The notes below the pieces were generated by a model. The model made no database searches, was not told the origin of the DNA, and was given only the letters and a program-made list of their open reading frames with translations. The translations under genes and the position numbers were made by a program. Positions 11,253 through 24,400 of a stretch of DNA of 64,000 bases are shown in pieces (positions within the stretch are counted from its first letter, which is position 1; every line of letters begins with the position of its first letter). Origin of the DNA: Hydractinia symbiolongicarpus (lineage: Eukaryota; Cnidaria; Hydrozoa; Anthoathecata; Hydractiniidae); the NCBI RefSeq assembly GCF_029227915.1, contig NC_079875.1:62001-126000 (forward strand), written 5' to 3'.

Positions 11253-13570
11253 ATGAGACTTGTAGTTTTCAAAAATGTTTTCATTTTTGATGAGACGCTG
11301 AATAAAAGAAGTTTAATCGCCGGCAAACGAAAACCCGCGACTTCCCGTAACTCCCGGACTCGGCCCGTATAGTCAAAAGTATAAAAAGAAAGAACCCAGG
11401 GAGTAAACTCATTTCCCGAACGATTTTTCAAATTATTTCTGCACCACTAGAACGAATGAGACTTGTAGTTTTCCAAAATGTTTTCATTTTTGATGAGACG
11501 CTGAATAAAAGAAGTTTAATCGCCGGCAAACGAAAACCCGCCATTTCCCGTAAACCCTGGACTCGGTCCGTATAGTCAAAAGTATACAGAGAAAGTACCC
11601 AGGGAGTAAACTCATTTCCCGAACGATTTTTTAAATTAATTTTTCACCACTAAAACGCATGAGACTTGTAGTTTTCAAAAATGTTTTCATTTTTGATGAG
11701 ATGCTGAATAAAAGAAGTTTAATCGCTGGCAAACGAAAACCTGCGATTTCCCGTAAATCCCGGACTCGGCCTGTAAAGTCAAAAGTATACAAAAAAAGTA
11801 CCCAGGGAGTAAACTCATTTCCCGAACGATTTTTCAAATTATTCTGCACCACTAGAACGAATGAGACTTGTAGTTTTCCAAAATGTTTTTATTTTTGATG
11901 GGACGCTGAATAAAAGAAGTTTAATCGCCGGCAAACGAAAACCCCCGATTTCCCGTAAATCCCGGGCTTGTCCCGCATTGTCGAATGTATACAAAGAAAG
12001 TACCCTGTGAGTAAACTCGTTTCCAGAACGATTTTTTAAATTATCTTTTCACCACTAAATCGCATGAGACTTGTAGTTTTTAAAAATGTTTTCATTTTTG
12101 ATGAGACGCTGAATAAAAGAAGTTTAATCGCCGGCAAACGAAAACCCGCGATTTCCCGTAAATCCCGGCTTGGCCTGTAAAGTCAAAAGTATACAGAGAA
12201 AGTACCCAGGGAGTAAACTCATTTCCCAAACGATTTTTTAAATTACTTTTTCACCACTAAAACGCATGACACTTGTAGTTTTCAAAAATGTTTTCATTTT
12301 TGATGAGACGCTGAATAAAAGAAGTTTAATCTCCGGCAAACGAAAACCTGCGATTTCCCGTAAATCCCGGACTCGGCCTGTAAAGTCAAAAGTATACAAA
12401 AAAAGTACCCAGGGAGCAAACTCATTTCCCGAACGATTTTTTAAATTATTATTTCACCACTAAAGCCCATGACACTTGTAGTTTTCAAAAATGTTTTCAT
12501 TTTTGATGAGACGCTAAATAAAAGAAGTTTAATCTCCGGCAAACGAAAACCTGCGATTTCCCGTAAATCCCGGACTCGGCCTGTAAAGTCAAAAGTATAC
12601 AAAAAAAGTACCCAGGGAGCAAACTCATTTCCCGAACGATTTTTTAAATTATTATTTCACCACTAAAGCCCATGAGACTTGTAGTTTTTAAAAATGTTTT
12701 CATTTTTGATGAGACGCTGAATAAAAGAAGTTTAATCGCCGGCAAACGAAAACCCGCGACTTCCCGTAACTCCCGGACTCGGCCCGTATAGTCAAAAGTA
12801 TAAAAAGAAAGAACCCAGGGAGTAAACTCATTTCCCGAACGATTTTTCAAATTATTTCTGCACCACTAGAACGAATGAGACTTGTAGTTTTCCAAAATGT
12901 TTTCATTTTTGATGAGACGCTGAATAAAAGAAGTTTAATCGCCGGCAAACGAAAACCCGCCATTTCCCGTAAACCCTGGACTCGGTCCGTATAGTCAAAA
13001 GTATACAGAGAAAGTACCCAGGGAGTAAACTCATTTCCCGAACGATTTTTTAAATTAATTTTTCACCACTAAAACGCATGAGACTTGTAGTTTTCAAAAA
13101 TGTTTTCATTTTTGATGAGATGCTGAATAAAAGAAGTTTAATCGCTGGCAAACGAAAACCTGCGATTTCCCGTAAATCCCGGACTCGGCCTGTAAAGTCA
13201 AAAGTATACAAAAAAAGTACCCAGGGAGTAAACTCATTTCCCGAACGATTTTTCAAATTATTCTGCACCACTAGAACGAATGAGACTTGTAGTTTTCCAA
13301 AATGTTTTTATTTTTGATGGGACGCTGAATAAAAGAAGTTTAATCGCCGGCAAACGAAAACCCCCGATTTCCCGTAAATCCCGGGCTTGTCCCGCATTGT
13401 CGAATGTATACAAAGAAAGTACCCTGTGAGTAAACTCGTTTCCAGAACGATTTTTTAAATTATCTTTTCACCACTAAATCGCATGAGACTTGTAGTTTTT
13501 AAAAATGTTTTCATTTTTGATGAGACGCTGAATAAAAGAAGTTTAATCGCCGGCAAACGAAAACCTGCGA
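11253..13570 (+). repeat. 1,419-bp heptamer tandem duplication
   Basis: About 11,253-12,150 matches about 12,672-13,570 at an offset of 1,419 (seven monomers less two bases). Shared variants include GAGATGCTG, ATCGCTGGC, GATGGGACGCTG and CCCGCATTGTCG. The first copy ends in a hybrid monomer starting at 12,063 that reads CCCGGCTTGGCC and then TACAGAGAAAG, a probable exchange point. Confidence 0.8.
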
Positions 13571-15711
13571 TTTCCCGTAAATCCCAGACTCGGCCCGTAT
13601 AGTCAAAAGTATACAAAGAATGTACCCAGGGAGTAAACTCATTTCCCGAACGATTTTTTAAATTACTTTTTCACCACTAAAACGCATGAGACTTGTAGTT
13701 TTCAAAAATGTTTTCATTTTTGATGAGACGCTGAATAAAAGAAGTTTAATCGCCGGCAAACGAAAACCTGCGATTTCCCGTAAATCCCGGACTCGGCCTG
13801 TAAAGTCAAAAGTATACAAAAAAAGTACCCAGGGAGTAAACTCATTTCCCGAACGATTTTTCAAATTATTCTGCACCACTAGAACGAATGAGACTTGTAG
13901 TTTTCCAAAATGTTTTCATTTTTGATGAGACGCTGAATAAAAGAAGTTTAATCGCCGGCAAACGAAAACCCGCCATTTCCCGTAAACCCTGGACTCGGTC
14001 CGTATAGTCAAAAGTATACAGAGAAAGTACCCAGGGAGTAAACTCATTTCCCGAACGATTTTTTAAATTAATTTTTCACCACTAAAACGCATGAGACTTG
14101 TAGTTTTCAAAAATGTTTTCATTTTTGATGAGATGCTGAATAAAAGAAGTTTAATCGCTGGCAAACGAAAACCTGCGATTTCCCGTAAATCCCGGACTCG
14201 GCCTTTAAAGTCAAAAGTATACAAAAAAAGTACCCAGGGAGTAAAATCATTTCCCGAACGATTTTTCAAATTATTCTGCACCACTAGAACGAATGAGACT
14301 TGTAGTTTTCCAAAATGTTTTTATTTTTGATGGGACGCTGAATAAAAGAAGTTTAATCGCCGGCAAACGAAAACCCCCGATTTCCCGTAAATCCCGGGCT
14401 TGTCCCGCATTGTCGAATGTATACAAAGAAAGTACCCTGTGAGTAAACTCGTTTCCAGAACGATTTTTTAAATTATCTTTTCACCACTAAATCGCATGAG
14501 ACTTGTAGTTTTCAAAAATGTTTTCATTTTTGATGGGACGCTGAATAAAAGAAGTTTAATCGCCGGCAAACGAAAACCCCCGATTTCCCGTAAATCCCGG
14601 GCTTGTCCCGCATTGTCGAATGTATACAAAGAAAGTACCCTGTGAGTAAACTCGTTTCCAGAACGATTTTTTAAATTATCTTTTCACCACTAAATCGCAT
14701 GAGACTTGTAGTTTTTAAAAATGTTTTCATTTTTGATGAGACGCTGAATAAAAGAAGTTTAATCGCCGGCAAACGAAAACCTGCGATTTCCCGTAAATCC
14801 CAGACTCGGCCCGTATAGTCAAAAGTATACAAAGAATGTACCCAGGGAGTAAACTCATTTCCCGAACGATTTTTTAAATTACTTTTTCACCACTAAAACG
14901 CATGAGACTTGTAGTTTTCAAAAATGTTTTCATTTTTGATGAGACGCTGAATAAAAGAAGTTTAATCGCCGGCAAACGAAAACCTGCGATTTCCCGTAAA
15001 TCCCGGACTCGGCCTGTAAAGTCAAAAGTATACAAAAAAAGTACCCAGGGAGTAAACTCATTTCCCGAACGATTTTTCAAATTATTCTGCACCACTAGAA
15101 CGAATGAGACTTGTAGTTTTCCAAAATGTTTTCATTTTTGATGAGACGCTGAATAAAAGAAGTTTAATCGCCGGCAAACGAAAACCCGCCATTTCCCGTA
15201 AACCCTGGACTCGGTCCGTATAGTCAAAAGTATACAGAGAAAGTACCCAGGGAGTAAACTCATTTCCCGAACGATTTTTTAAATTAATTTTTCACCACTA
15301 AAACGCATGAGACTTGTAGTTTTCAAAAATGTTTTCATTTTTGATGAGATGCTGAATAAAAGAAGTTTAATCGCTGGCAAACGAAAACCTGCGATTTCCC
15401 GTAAATCCCGGACTCGGCCTTTAAAGTCAAAAGTATACAAAAAAAGTACCCAGGGAGTAAAATCATTTCCCGAACGATTTTTCAAATTATTCTGCACCAC
15501 TAGAACGAATGAGACTTGTAGTTTTCCAAAATGTTTTTATTTTTGATGGGACGCTGAATAAAAGAAGTTTAATCGCCGGCAAACGAAAACCCCCGATTTC
15601 CCGTAAATCCCGGGCTTGTCCCGCATTGTCGAATGTATACAAAGAAAGTACCCTGTGAGTAAACTCGTTTCCAGAACGATTTTTTAAATTATCTTTTCAC
15701 CACTAAATCGC
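13280..15711 (+). repeat. 1,216-bp hexamer in two tandem copies
   Basis: Copies are 13,280-14,495 and 14,496-15,711. Private variants GGCCTTTAAAGTC (14,201 and 15,417) and GTAAAATCATTTC fall exactly 1,216 bp apart. The monomer at 14,496 starts with TTTTCAAAAATG but continues with GATGGGACGCTG, so it joins the front of one subtype to the body of another at the duplication boundary. This is what an unequal crossover inside a monomer would leave. Confidence 0.87.
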
Positions 15712-18349
15712 ATGAGACTTGTAGTTTTCAAAAATGTTTTCATTTTTGATGAGACGCTGAATAAAAGAAGTTTAATCGCCGGCAAACGAAAACCTGCGAT
15801 TTCCCGTAAATCCCAGACTCGGCCCGTATAGTCAAAAGTATACAAAGAATGTACCCAGGGAGTAAACTCATTTCCCGAACGATTTTTTAAATTACTTTTT
15901 CACCACTAAAACGCATGAGACTTGTAGTTTTTAAAAATGTTTTCATTTTTGATGAGACGCTGAATAAAAGAAGTTTAATCGCCGGCAAACGAAAACCTGC
16001 GATTTCCCGTAAATCCCGGACTCGGCCTGTAAAGTCAAAAGTATACAAAAAAAGTACCCAGGGAGTAAACTCATTTCCCGAACGATTTTCCAAATTATTT
16101 CTGCACCACTAGAACGAATGAGACTTGTAGTTTTCCAAAATGTTTTCATTTTTGATGAGACGCTGAATAAAAGAAGTTTAATCGCCGGCAAACGAAAACC
16201 CGCCATTTCCCGTAAACCCTGGACTTGGTCCGTATAGTCAAAAGTATACAGAGAAAGTACCCAGGGAGTAAACTCATTTCCCGAAGGATTTTTTAAATTA
16301 CTTTTTCACCACTAAAACGCATGACACTTGTAGTTTTCAAAAATGTTTTCATTTTTGATGAGACGCTGAATAAAAGAAGTTTAATCGCCGGCAAACGAAA
16401 ACCTGCGATTTCCCGTAAATCCCGGACTCGGCCTGTAAAGTCAAAAGTATACAAAAAAAGTACCCAGGGAGTAAACTCATTTCCCGAACGATTTTCCAAA
16501 TTATTTCTGCACCACTAGAACGAATGAGACTTGTAGTTTTCCAAAATGTTTTCATTTTTGATGAGACGCTGAATAAAAGAAGTTTAATCGCCAACAAACG
16601 AAAACCCGCCATTTCCCGTAAACCCTGGACTCGGTCCGTATAGTCAAAAGTATACAGAGAAAGTACCCAGGGAGTAAACTCTTTTCCCGAACGATTTTTT
16701 AAATTACTTTTTCACCACTAAAACGCATGACACTTGTAGTTTTCAAAAATGTTTTCATTTTTGATGAGACGCTGAATAAAAGAAGTTTAATCGCCGGCAA
16801 ACGAAAACCTGCAATTTCCCGTAAATCCCGGACTCGGCCTGTAAAGTCAAAAGTATACAAAAAAAGTACCCAGGGAGTAAACTCATTTCCCCAACGATTT
16901 TTTAAATTATTATTTCACCACTAAAGCCCATGAGACTTGTAGTTTTTAAAAATGTTTTCATTTTTGATGAGACGCTGAATAAAAGAAGTTTAATCGCCGG
17001 CAAACGAAAACCGGCGACTTCCCGTAACTCCCGGACTCGGCCCGTATAGTCAAAAGTATAAAAAGAAAGAACCCAGGGAGTAAACTCATTTCCCGAACGA
17101 TTTTTCACATTATTTCTGCACCACTAGAACGAATGAGACCTGTAGTTTTCCAAAATGTTTTCATTTTTAATGAGACGCTTAATGAAAGAGGTTTAATCGC
17201 CGGCAAACGAAAACCCGCGATTTTCCGTAAATCCCGGGCTTGTCCCGTATAGTCGAATGTATAAAAAGAAAGTACCCTGTGAGTAAACTCATTTCCAGAA
17301 CGATTTTTTAAATTATCTTTTTACCACTAAAACGCATGAGACTTGTAGTTTTCAAAAATGTTTTCATTTTTGATGAGACGCTGAATAAAAGAAGTTTAAT
17401 TACCGGCAAACGAAAACCTGCGATTTCCCGTAAAACCCGGACTCGGCCTGTAAAGTCAAAAGTATACAAAAAAAGTACCCAGGGAGTAAACTCATTTCCC
17501 GAACGATTTTTTAAATTATTATTTCACCACTAAAGCCCATGAGACTTGTAGTTTTTAAAGATGATTTCATTTTTGATGAGACGCTGAATAAAAGAAGTTT
17601 AATCGCCGGCAAACGAAAACCCGCGACTTCCCGTAACTCCCGGACTCGGCCCGTATAGTCAAAAGTATAAAAAGAAAGTACGCAGGGAGTAAACTCATTT
17701 CCCGAACGATTTTTCAAATTATTTCTCCACCACTAGAACGAATGAGACTTGTAGTTTTCCAAAATGTTTTCATTTTTAATGAGACGCTTAATGAAAGAGG
17801 TTTAATCGCCGGCAAACGAAAACCCCCGATTTCCCGTAAATCCCGGACTTGTCCCGCATTGTCGAATGTATACAAAGAAAGTACCCTGTGAGTAAACTCA
17901 TTTCCAGAACGATTTTTTAAATTATCTTTTCACCACTAAATCGCATGAGACTTGTAGTTTTCAAAAATGTTTTCATTTTTGATGAGACGCTGAATAAAAG
18001 AAGTTTAATCGCCGGCAAACGAAAACCTGCGATTTCCCGTAAATCCCAGACTCGGCCCGTATAGTCAAAAGTATACAAAGAAAGTACCCAGGGAGTAAAC
18101 TCATTTCCCGAACGATTTTTTAAATTATTATTTCACCACTAAAACGCATGAGACTTGTAGTTTTCAAAAATGTTTTCATTTTTGATGAGACGCTGAATAA
18201 AAGAAGTTTAATCGCCGGCAAACGAAAACCTGCGATTTCCCGTAAATCCCGGACTCGGCCTGTAAAGTCAAAAGTATACAAAAAAAGTACCCAGGGAGTA
18301 AACTCATTTCCCGAACGATTTTTCAAATTATTCTGCACCACTAGAACGA

Positions 18350-21300
18350 ATGAGACTTGTAGTTTTCCAAAATGTTTTTATTTTTGATGGGACGCTGAAC
18401 GAAAGAAGTTTAATCGCCGGCAAACGAAAACCCGCCATTTCCCGTAAACCCTGGACTCGGTCCGTATAGTCAAAAGTATACAGAGAAAGTACCCTGGGAG
18501 TAAACTCATTTCCCGAACGATTTTTTAAATTACTTTTTCACCACTAAAACGCATGAGACTTGTAGTTTTCAAAAATGTTTTCATTTTTGATGAGACGCTG
18601 AATAAAAGAAGTTTAATCGCCGGCAAACGAAAACCTGCGATTTCCCGTAAATCCCGGACTCGGCCTGTAAAGTCAAAAGTATACAAAAAAAGTACCCAGG
18701 GAGTAAACGCATTTCCCGAACGATTTTTTAAATTATTATTTCACCACTAAAGCCCATGAGACTTGTAGTTTTTAAAAATGTTTTCATTTTTGATGAGACG
18801 CTGAATAAATGGAGTTTAATCGCGGGCAAACGAAAACCCGCCATTTCCCGTAAACCACGGACTCGGCCCGTATAGTCAAAAGTATACAAAGAAAGTACCC
18901 AGGGAGTAAACTCATTTCCCCAACAATTTTTTAAGTTACTTTTTCACCACTAAAACACATGAGACTTGTAGTTTTCAAAAATGTTTTCATTTTTGATGAG
19001 ACGCTGAATAAAAGTAGTTTAATCACCGGCAAACGAAAACCTGCGATTTCCCGTAAATCCCGGACTCGGCCTGTAAAGTCAAAAGTATACAAAAAAGTAC
19101 CCATGGAGTAAACTCATTTCCCGAACGATTTTTTAAATTATTATTTCACCGCTAAAGCCCATGAGACTTGTAGTTTCTAAAAATGTGTTCATTTTTGATG
19201 AGACGCTGAATAAAAGAAGTTTAATCGCCGGCAAACGAAAACCCGCGACTTCCCGTAACTCCCGGACTCGGCGCGTATAGTCAAAAGTATAAAAAGAAAG
19301 TACCCAGGGAGTAAACTCATTTCCCGAACGATTTTTCAAATTACTTCTGCACCACTAGAACGAATGAGACTTGTAGTTTTCCAAAATGTTTTCAATTTTA
19401 ATGAGACGCTTAATGAAAGAGGTTTAATCGCCGGCAAACGAAAACCCGCGATTTCCCGTAAATCCCGGGCTTGTCCCGTATAGTTGAATGTATACAAAGA
19501 AAGTACCCTGTGAGTAAACTCGTTTCCAGAACGATTTTTTAAATTATCTTTTCACCACTAAATCGCATGAGACTTGTAGTTTTCAAAAATGTTTTCATTT
19601 TTGATGAGACGCTGAATAAAAGAAGTTTAATCGCCGGCAAACGAAAACCTGCGATTTCCCGTAAATCCCGGACTCGGCCTGTAAAGTCAAAAGTATACAA
19701 AGAATGTACCCATGGAGTAAACTCATTTCCCGAACGATTTTTTAAATTACTTTTTCACCACTAAAACGCATGAGACTTGTAGTTTTCAAAAATGTTTTCA
19801 TTTTTGATGAGACGCTGAATAAAAGAAGTTTAATCGCCGGCAAACGAAAACCTGCGATTTCCCGTAAATCCCGGACTCGGCCTGTAAAGTCAAAAGTATA
19901 CAAAAAAAGTACCCAGGGAGTAAACTCATTTCCCGAACGATTTTCCAAATTATTTTTTCACCACTAGAACGAATGAGACTTGTAGTTTTCCAAAATGTTT
20001 TCATTTTTGATGAGACGCTGAATAAAAGAAGTTTAATCGCCGGCAAACGAAAACCCGCCATTTCCCGTAAACGCTGGTCTTGGTCCGTATAGTCAAAAGT
20101 ATACAGAGAAAGTACCCAGGGAGTAAACTCATTTCCCGAAGGATTTTTTAAATTACTTTTTCACCACTAAAACGCATGACACTTGTAGTTTTCAAAAATG
20201 TTTTCATTTTTGATGAGACGCTGAATAAAAGAAGTTTAATCGCCGGCAAACGAAAACCTGCGATTTCCCGTAAATCCCGGACTCGGCCTGTAAAGTCAAA
20301 AGTATACAAAAAAAGTACCCAGGGAGTAAACTCATTTCCCGAACGATTTTCCAAATTATTTCTGCACCACTAGAACGAATGAGACTTGTAGTTTTCCAAA
20401 ATGTTTTCATTTTTGATGAGACGCTGAATAAAAGAAGTTTAATCGCCAACAAACGAAAACCCGCCATTTCCCGTAAACCCTGGACTCGGTCCGTATAGTC
20501 AAAAGTATACAGAGAAAGTACCCAGGGAGTAAACTCATTTCCCGAACGATTTTTTAAATTACTTTTTCACCACTAAAACGCATGACACTTGTAGTTTTCA
20601 AAAATGTTTTCATTTTTGATGAGACGCTGAATAAAAGAAGTTTAATCGCCGGCAAACGAAAACCTGCGATTTCCCGTAAATCCCGGACTCGGCCTGTAAA
20701 GTCAAAAGTATACAAAAAAAGTACTTAGGGAGTAAACTCATTTCCCCAACGATTTTTTAAATTATTATTTCACCACTAAAGCCCATGAGACTTGTAGTTT
20801 TTAAAAATGTTTTCATTTTTGATGAGACGCTGAATAAAAGAAGTTTAATCGCCGGCAAACGAAAACCGGCGACTTCCCGTAACTCCCGGACTCGGCCCGT
20901 ATAGTCAAAAGTATAAAAAGAAAGAACCCAGGGAGTAAACTCATTTCCCGAACGATTTTTCAAATTATTTCTGCACCACTAGAACGAATGAGACCTGTAG
21001 TTTTCCAAAATGTTTTCATTTTTAATGAGACGCTTAATGAAAGAGGTTTAATCGCCGGCAAACGAAAACCCGCGATTTTCCGTAAATCCCGGGCTTGTCC
21101 CGTATAGTCGAATGTATAAAAAGAAAGTACCCTGTGAGTAAACTCATTTCCAGAACGATTTTTTAAATTATCTTTTTACCACTAAAACGCATGAGACTTG
21201 TAGTTTTCAAAAATGTTTTCATTTTTGATGAGACGCTGAATAAAAGAAGTTTAATTACCGGCAAACGAAAACCTGCGATTTCCCGTAAAACCCGGACTCG

Positions 21301-24300
21301 GCCTGTAAAGTCAAAAGTATACAAAAAAAGTACCCAGGGAGTAAACTCATTTCCCGAACGATTTTTCAAATTATTCTGCACCACTAGAACGAATGAGACT
21401 TGTAGTTTTCCAAAATGTTTTTATTTTTGATGGGACGCTGAATGAAAGAAGTTTAATCGCCGGCAAACGAAAACCCGCCATTTCCCGTAAACCCTGGACT
21501 CGGTCCGTATAGTCAAAAGTATACAGAGAAAGTACCCTGGGAGTAAACTCATTTCCCGAACGATTTTTTAAATTACTTTTTCACCACTAAAACGCATGAG
21601 ACTTGTAGTTTTCAAAAATGTTTTCATTTTTGATGAGACGCTGAATAAAAGAAGTTTAATCGCCGGCAAACGAAAACCTGCGATTTCCCGTAAATCCCGG
21701 ACTCGGCCTGTAAAGTCAAAAGTATACAAAAAAAGTACCCAGGGAGTAAACGCATTTCCCGAACGATTTTTTAAATTATTATTTCACCACTAAAGCCCAT
21801 GAGACTTGTAGTTTTTAAAAATGTTTTCATTTTTGATGAGACGCTGAATAAATGGAGTTTAATCGCGGGCAAACGAAAACCCGCCATTTCCCGTAAACCA
21901 CGGACTCGGCCCGTATAGTCAAAAGTATACAAAGAAAGTACCCAGGGAGTAAACTCATTTCCCCAACAATTTTTTAAGTTACTTTTTCACCACTAAAACA
22001 CATGAGACTTGTAGTTTTCAAAAATGTTTTCATTTTTGATGAGACGCTGAATAAAAGTAGTTTAATCACCGGCAAACGAAAACCTGCGATTTCCCGTAAA
22101 TCCCGGACTCGGCCTGTAAAGTCAAAAGTATACAAAAAAGTACCCATGGAGTAAACTCATTTCCCGAACGATTTTTTAAATTATTATTTCACCGCTAAAG
22201 CCCATGAGACTTGTAGTTTCTAAAAATGTGTTCATTTTTGATGAGACGCTGAATAAAAGAAGTTTAATCGCCGGCAAACGAAAACCCGCGACTTCCCGTA
22301 ACTCCCGGACTCGGCGCGTATAGTCAAAAGTATAAAAAGAAAGTACCCAGGGAGTAAACTCATTTCCCGAACGATTTTTCAAATTACTTCTGCACCACTA
22401 GAACGAATGAGACTTGTAGTTTTCCAAAATGTTTTCAATTTTAATGAGACGCTTAATGAAAGAGGTTTAATCGCCGGCAAACGAAAACCCGCGATTTCCC
22501 GTAAATCCCGGGCTTGTCCCGTATAGTTGAATGTATACAAAGAAAGTACCCTGTGAGTAAACTCGTTTCCAGAACGATTTTTTAAATTATCTTTTCACCA
22601 CTAAATCGCATGAGACTTGTAGTTTTCAAAAATGTTTTCATTTTTGATGAGACGCTGAATAAAAGAAGTTTAATCGCCGGCAAACGAAAACCTGCGATTT
22701 CCCGTAAATCCCGGACTCGGCCTGTAAAGTCAAAAGTATACAAAGAATGTACCCATGGAGTAAACTCATTTCCCGAACGATTTTTTAAATTACTTTTTCA
22801 CCACTAAAACGCATGAGACTTGTAGTTTTCAAAAATGTTTTCATTTTTGATGAGACGCTTAATAAAAGAAGTTTAATCGCCGGCAAACGAAAACCTGCGA
22901 TTTCCCGTAAATCCCGGACTCGGCCTGTAAAGTCAAAAGTATACAAAAAAAGTACCCAGGGAGTAAACTCATTTCCCGAACGATTTTCCAAATTATTTTT
23001 TCACCACTAGAACGAATGAGACTTGTAGTTTTCCAAAATGTTTTCATTTTTGATGAGACGCTGAATAAAAGAAGTTTAATCGCCGGCAAACGAAAACCCG
23101 CCATTTCCCGTAAACGCTGGACTTGGTCCGTATAGTCAAAAGTATACAGAGAAAGTACCCAGGGAGTAAACTCATTTCCCGAAGGATTTTTTAAATTACT
23201 TTTTCACCACTAAAACGCATGACACTTGTAGTTTTCAAAAATGTTTTCATTTTTGATGAGACGCTGAATAAAAGAAGTTTAATCGCCGGCAAACGAAAAC
23301 CTGCGATTTCCCGTAAATCCCGGACTCGGCCTGTAAAGTCAAAAGTATACAAAAAAAGTACCCAGGGAGTAAACTCATTTCCCGAACGATTTTCCAAATT
23401 ATTTCTGCACCACTAGAACGAATGAGACTTGTAGTTTTCCAAAATGTTTTCATTTTTGATGAGACGCTGAATAAAAGAAGTTTAATCGCCAACAAACGAA
23501 AACCCGCCATTTCCCGTAAACCCTGGACTCGGTCCGTATAGTCAAAAGTATACAGAGAAAGTACCCAGGGAGTAAACTCATTTCCCGAACGATTTTTTAA
23601 ATTACTTTTTCACCACTAAAACGCATGACACTTGTAGTTTTCAAAAATGTTTTCATTTTTGATGAGACGCTGAATAAAAGAAGTTTAATCGCCGGCAAAC
23701 GAAAACCTGCGATTTCCCGTAAATCCCGGACTCGGCCTGTAAAGTCAAAAGTATACAAAAAAAGTACTTAGGGAGTAAACTCATTTCCCCAACGATTTTT
23801 TAAATTATTATTTCACCACTAAAGCCCATGAGACTTGTAGTTTTTAAAAATGTTTTCATTTTTGATGAGACGCTGAATAAAAGAAGTTTAATCGCCGGCA
23901 AACGAAAACCGGCGACTTCCCGTAACTCCCGGACTCGGCCCGTATAGTCAAAAGTATAAAAAGAAAGAACCCAGGGAGTAAACTCATTTCCCGAACGATT
24001 TTTCAAATTATTTCTGCACCACTAGAACGAATGAGACCTGTAGTTTTCCAAAATGTTTTCATTTTTAATGAGACGCTTAATGAAAGAGGTTTAATCGCCG
24101 GCAAACGAAAACCCGCGATTTTCCGTAAATCCCGGGCTTGTCCCGTATAGTCGAATGTATAAAAAGAAAGTACCCTGTGAGTAAACTCATTTCCAGAACG
24201 ATTTTTTAAATTATCTTTTTACCACTAAAACGCATGAGACTTGTAGTTTTCAAAAATGTTTTCATTTTTGATGAGACGCTGAATAAAAGAAGTTTAATTA

Positions 24301-24400
24301 CCGGCAAACGAAAACCTGCGATTTCCCGTAAAACCCGGACTCGGCCTGTAAAGTCAAAAGTATACAAAAAAAGTACCAAGGGAGTAAACTCATTTCCCGA
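18350..24400 (+). repeat. 3,043-bp 15-mer tandem duplication
   Basis: Copies are about 18,350-21,392 and 21,393-24,400. Rare variants recur at an offset of 3,043, for example ATCGCGGGC, CCCCAACAATTTTTTAAG, GAAGGATTTTTT, CGCCAACAAACG and GTACTTAGGG. I noticed only three single-base differences (near 18,400, 20,070 and 22,860). The monomer at 21,191 begins like 17,336 and ends like 18,148, so the join lies within it. Confidence 0.88.

Larger units (their letters stand above)
8321..13780 (+). repeat. Second copy of the 1-5,060 segment, rearranged
   Basis: Matching starts at window base 1 (offset 8,320) and includes rare variants such as AAAACACGGACTC and TTTACCGTAAATC. The offset then changes to 7,913 (1722 onward) because of trimer copy-number differences, to 7,298 for 11,253-12,150, and to 8,717 for 12,266 to about 13,780. 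The duplicate is therefore a mosaic in which part of the source (about 3,955-4,850) appears twice. The left boundary of the duplication lies outside the window. Confidence 0.82.
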
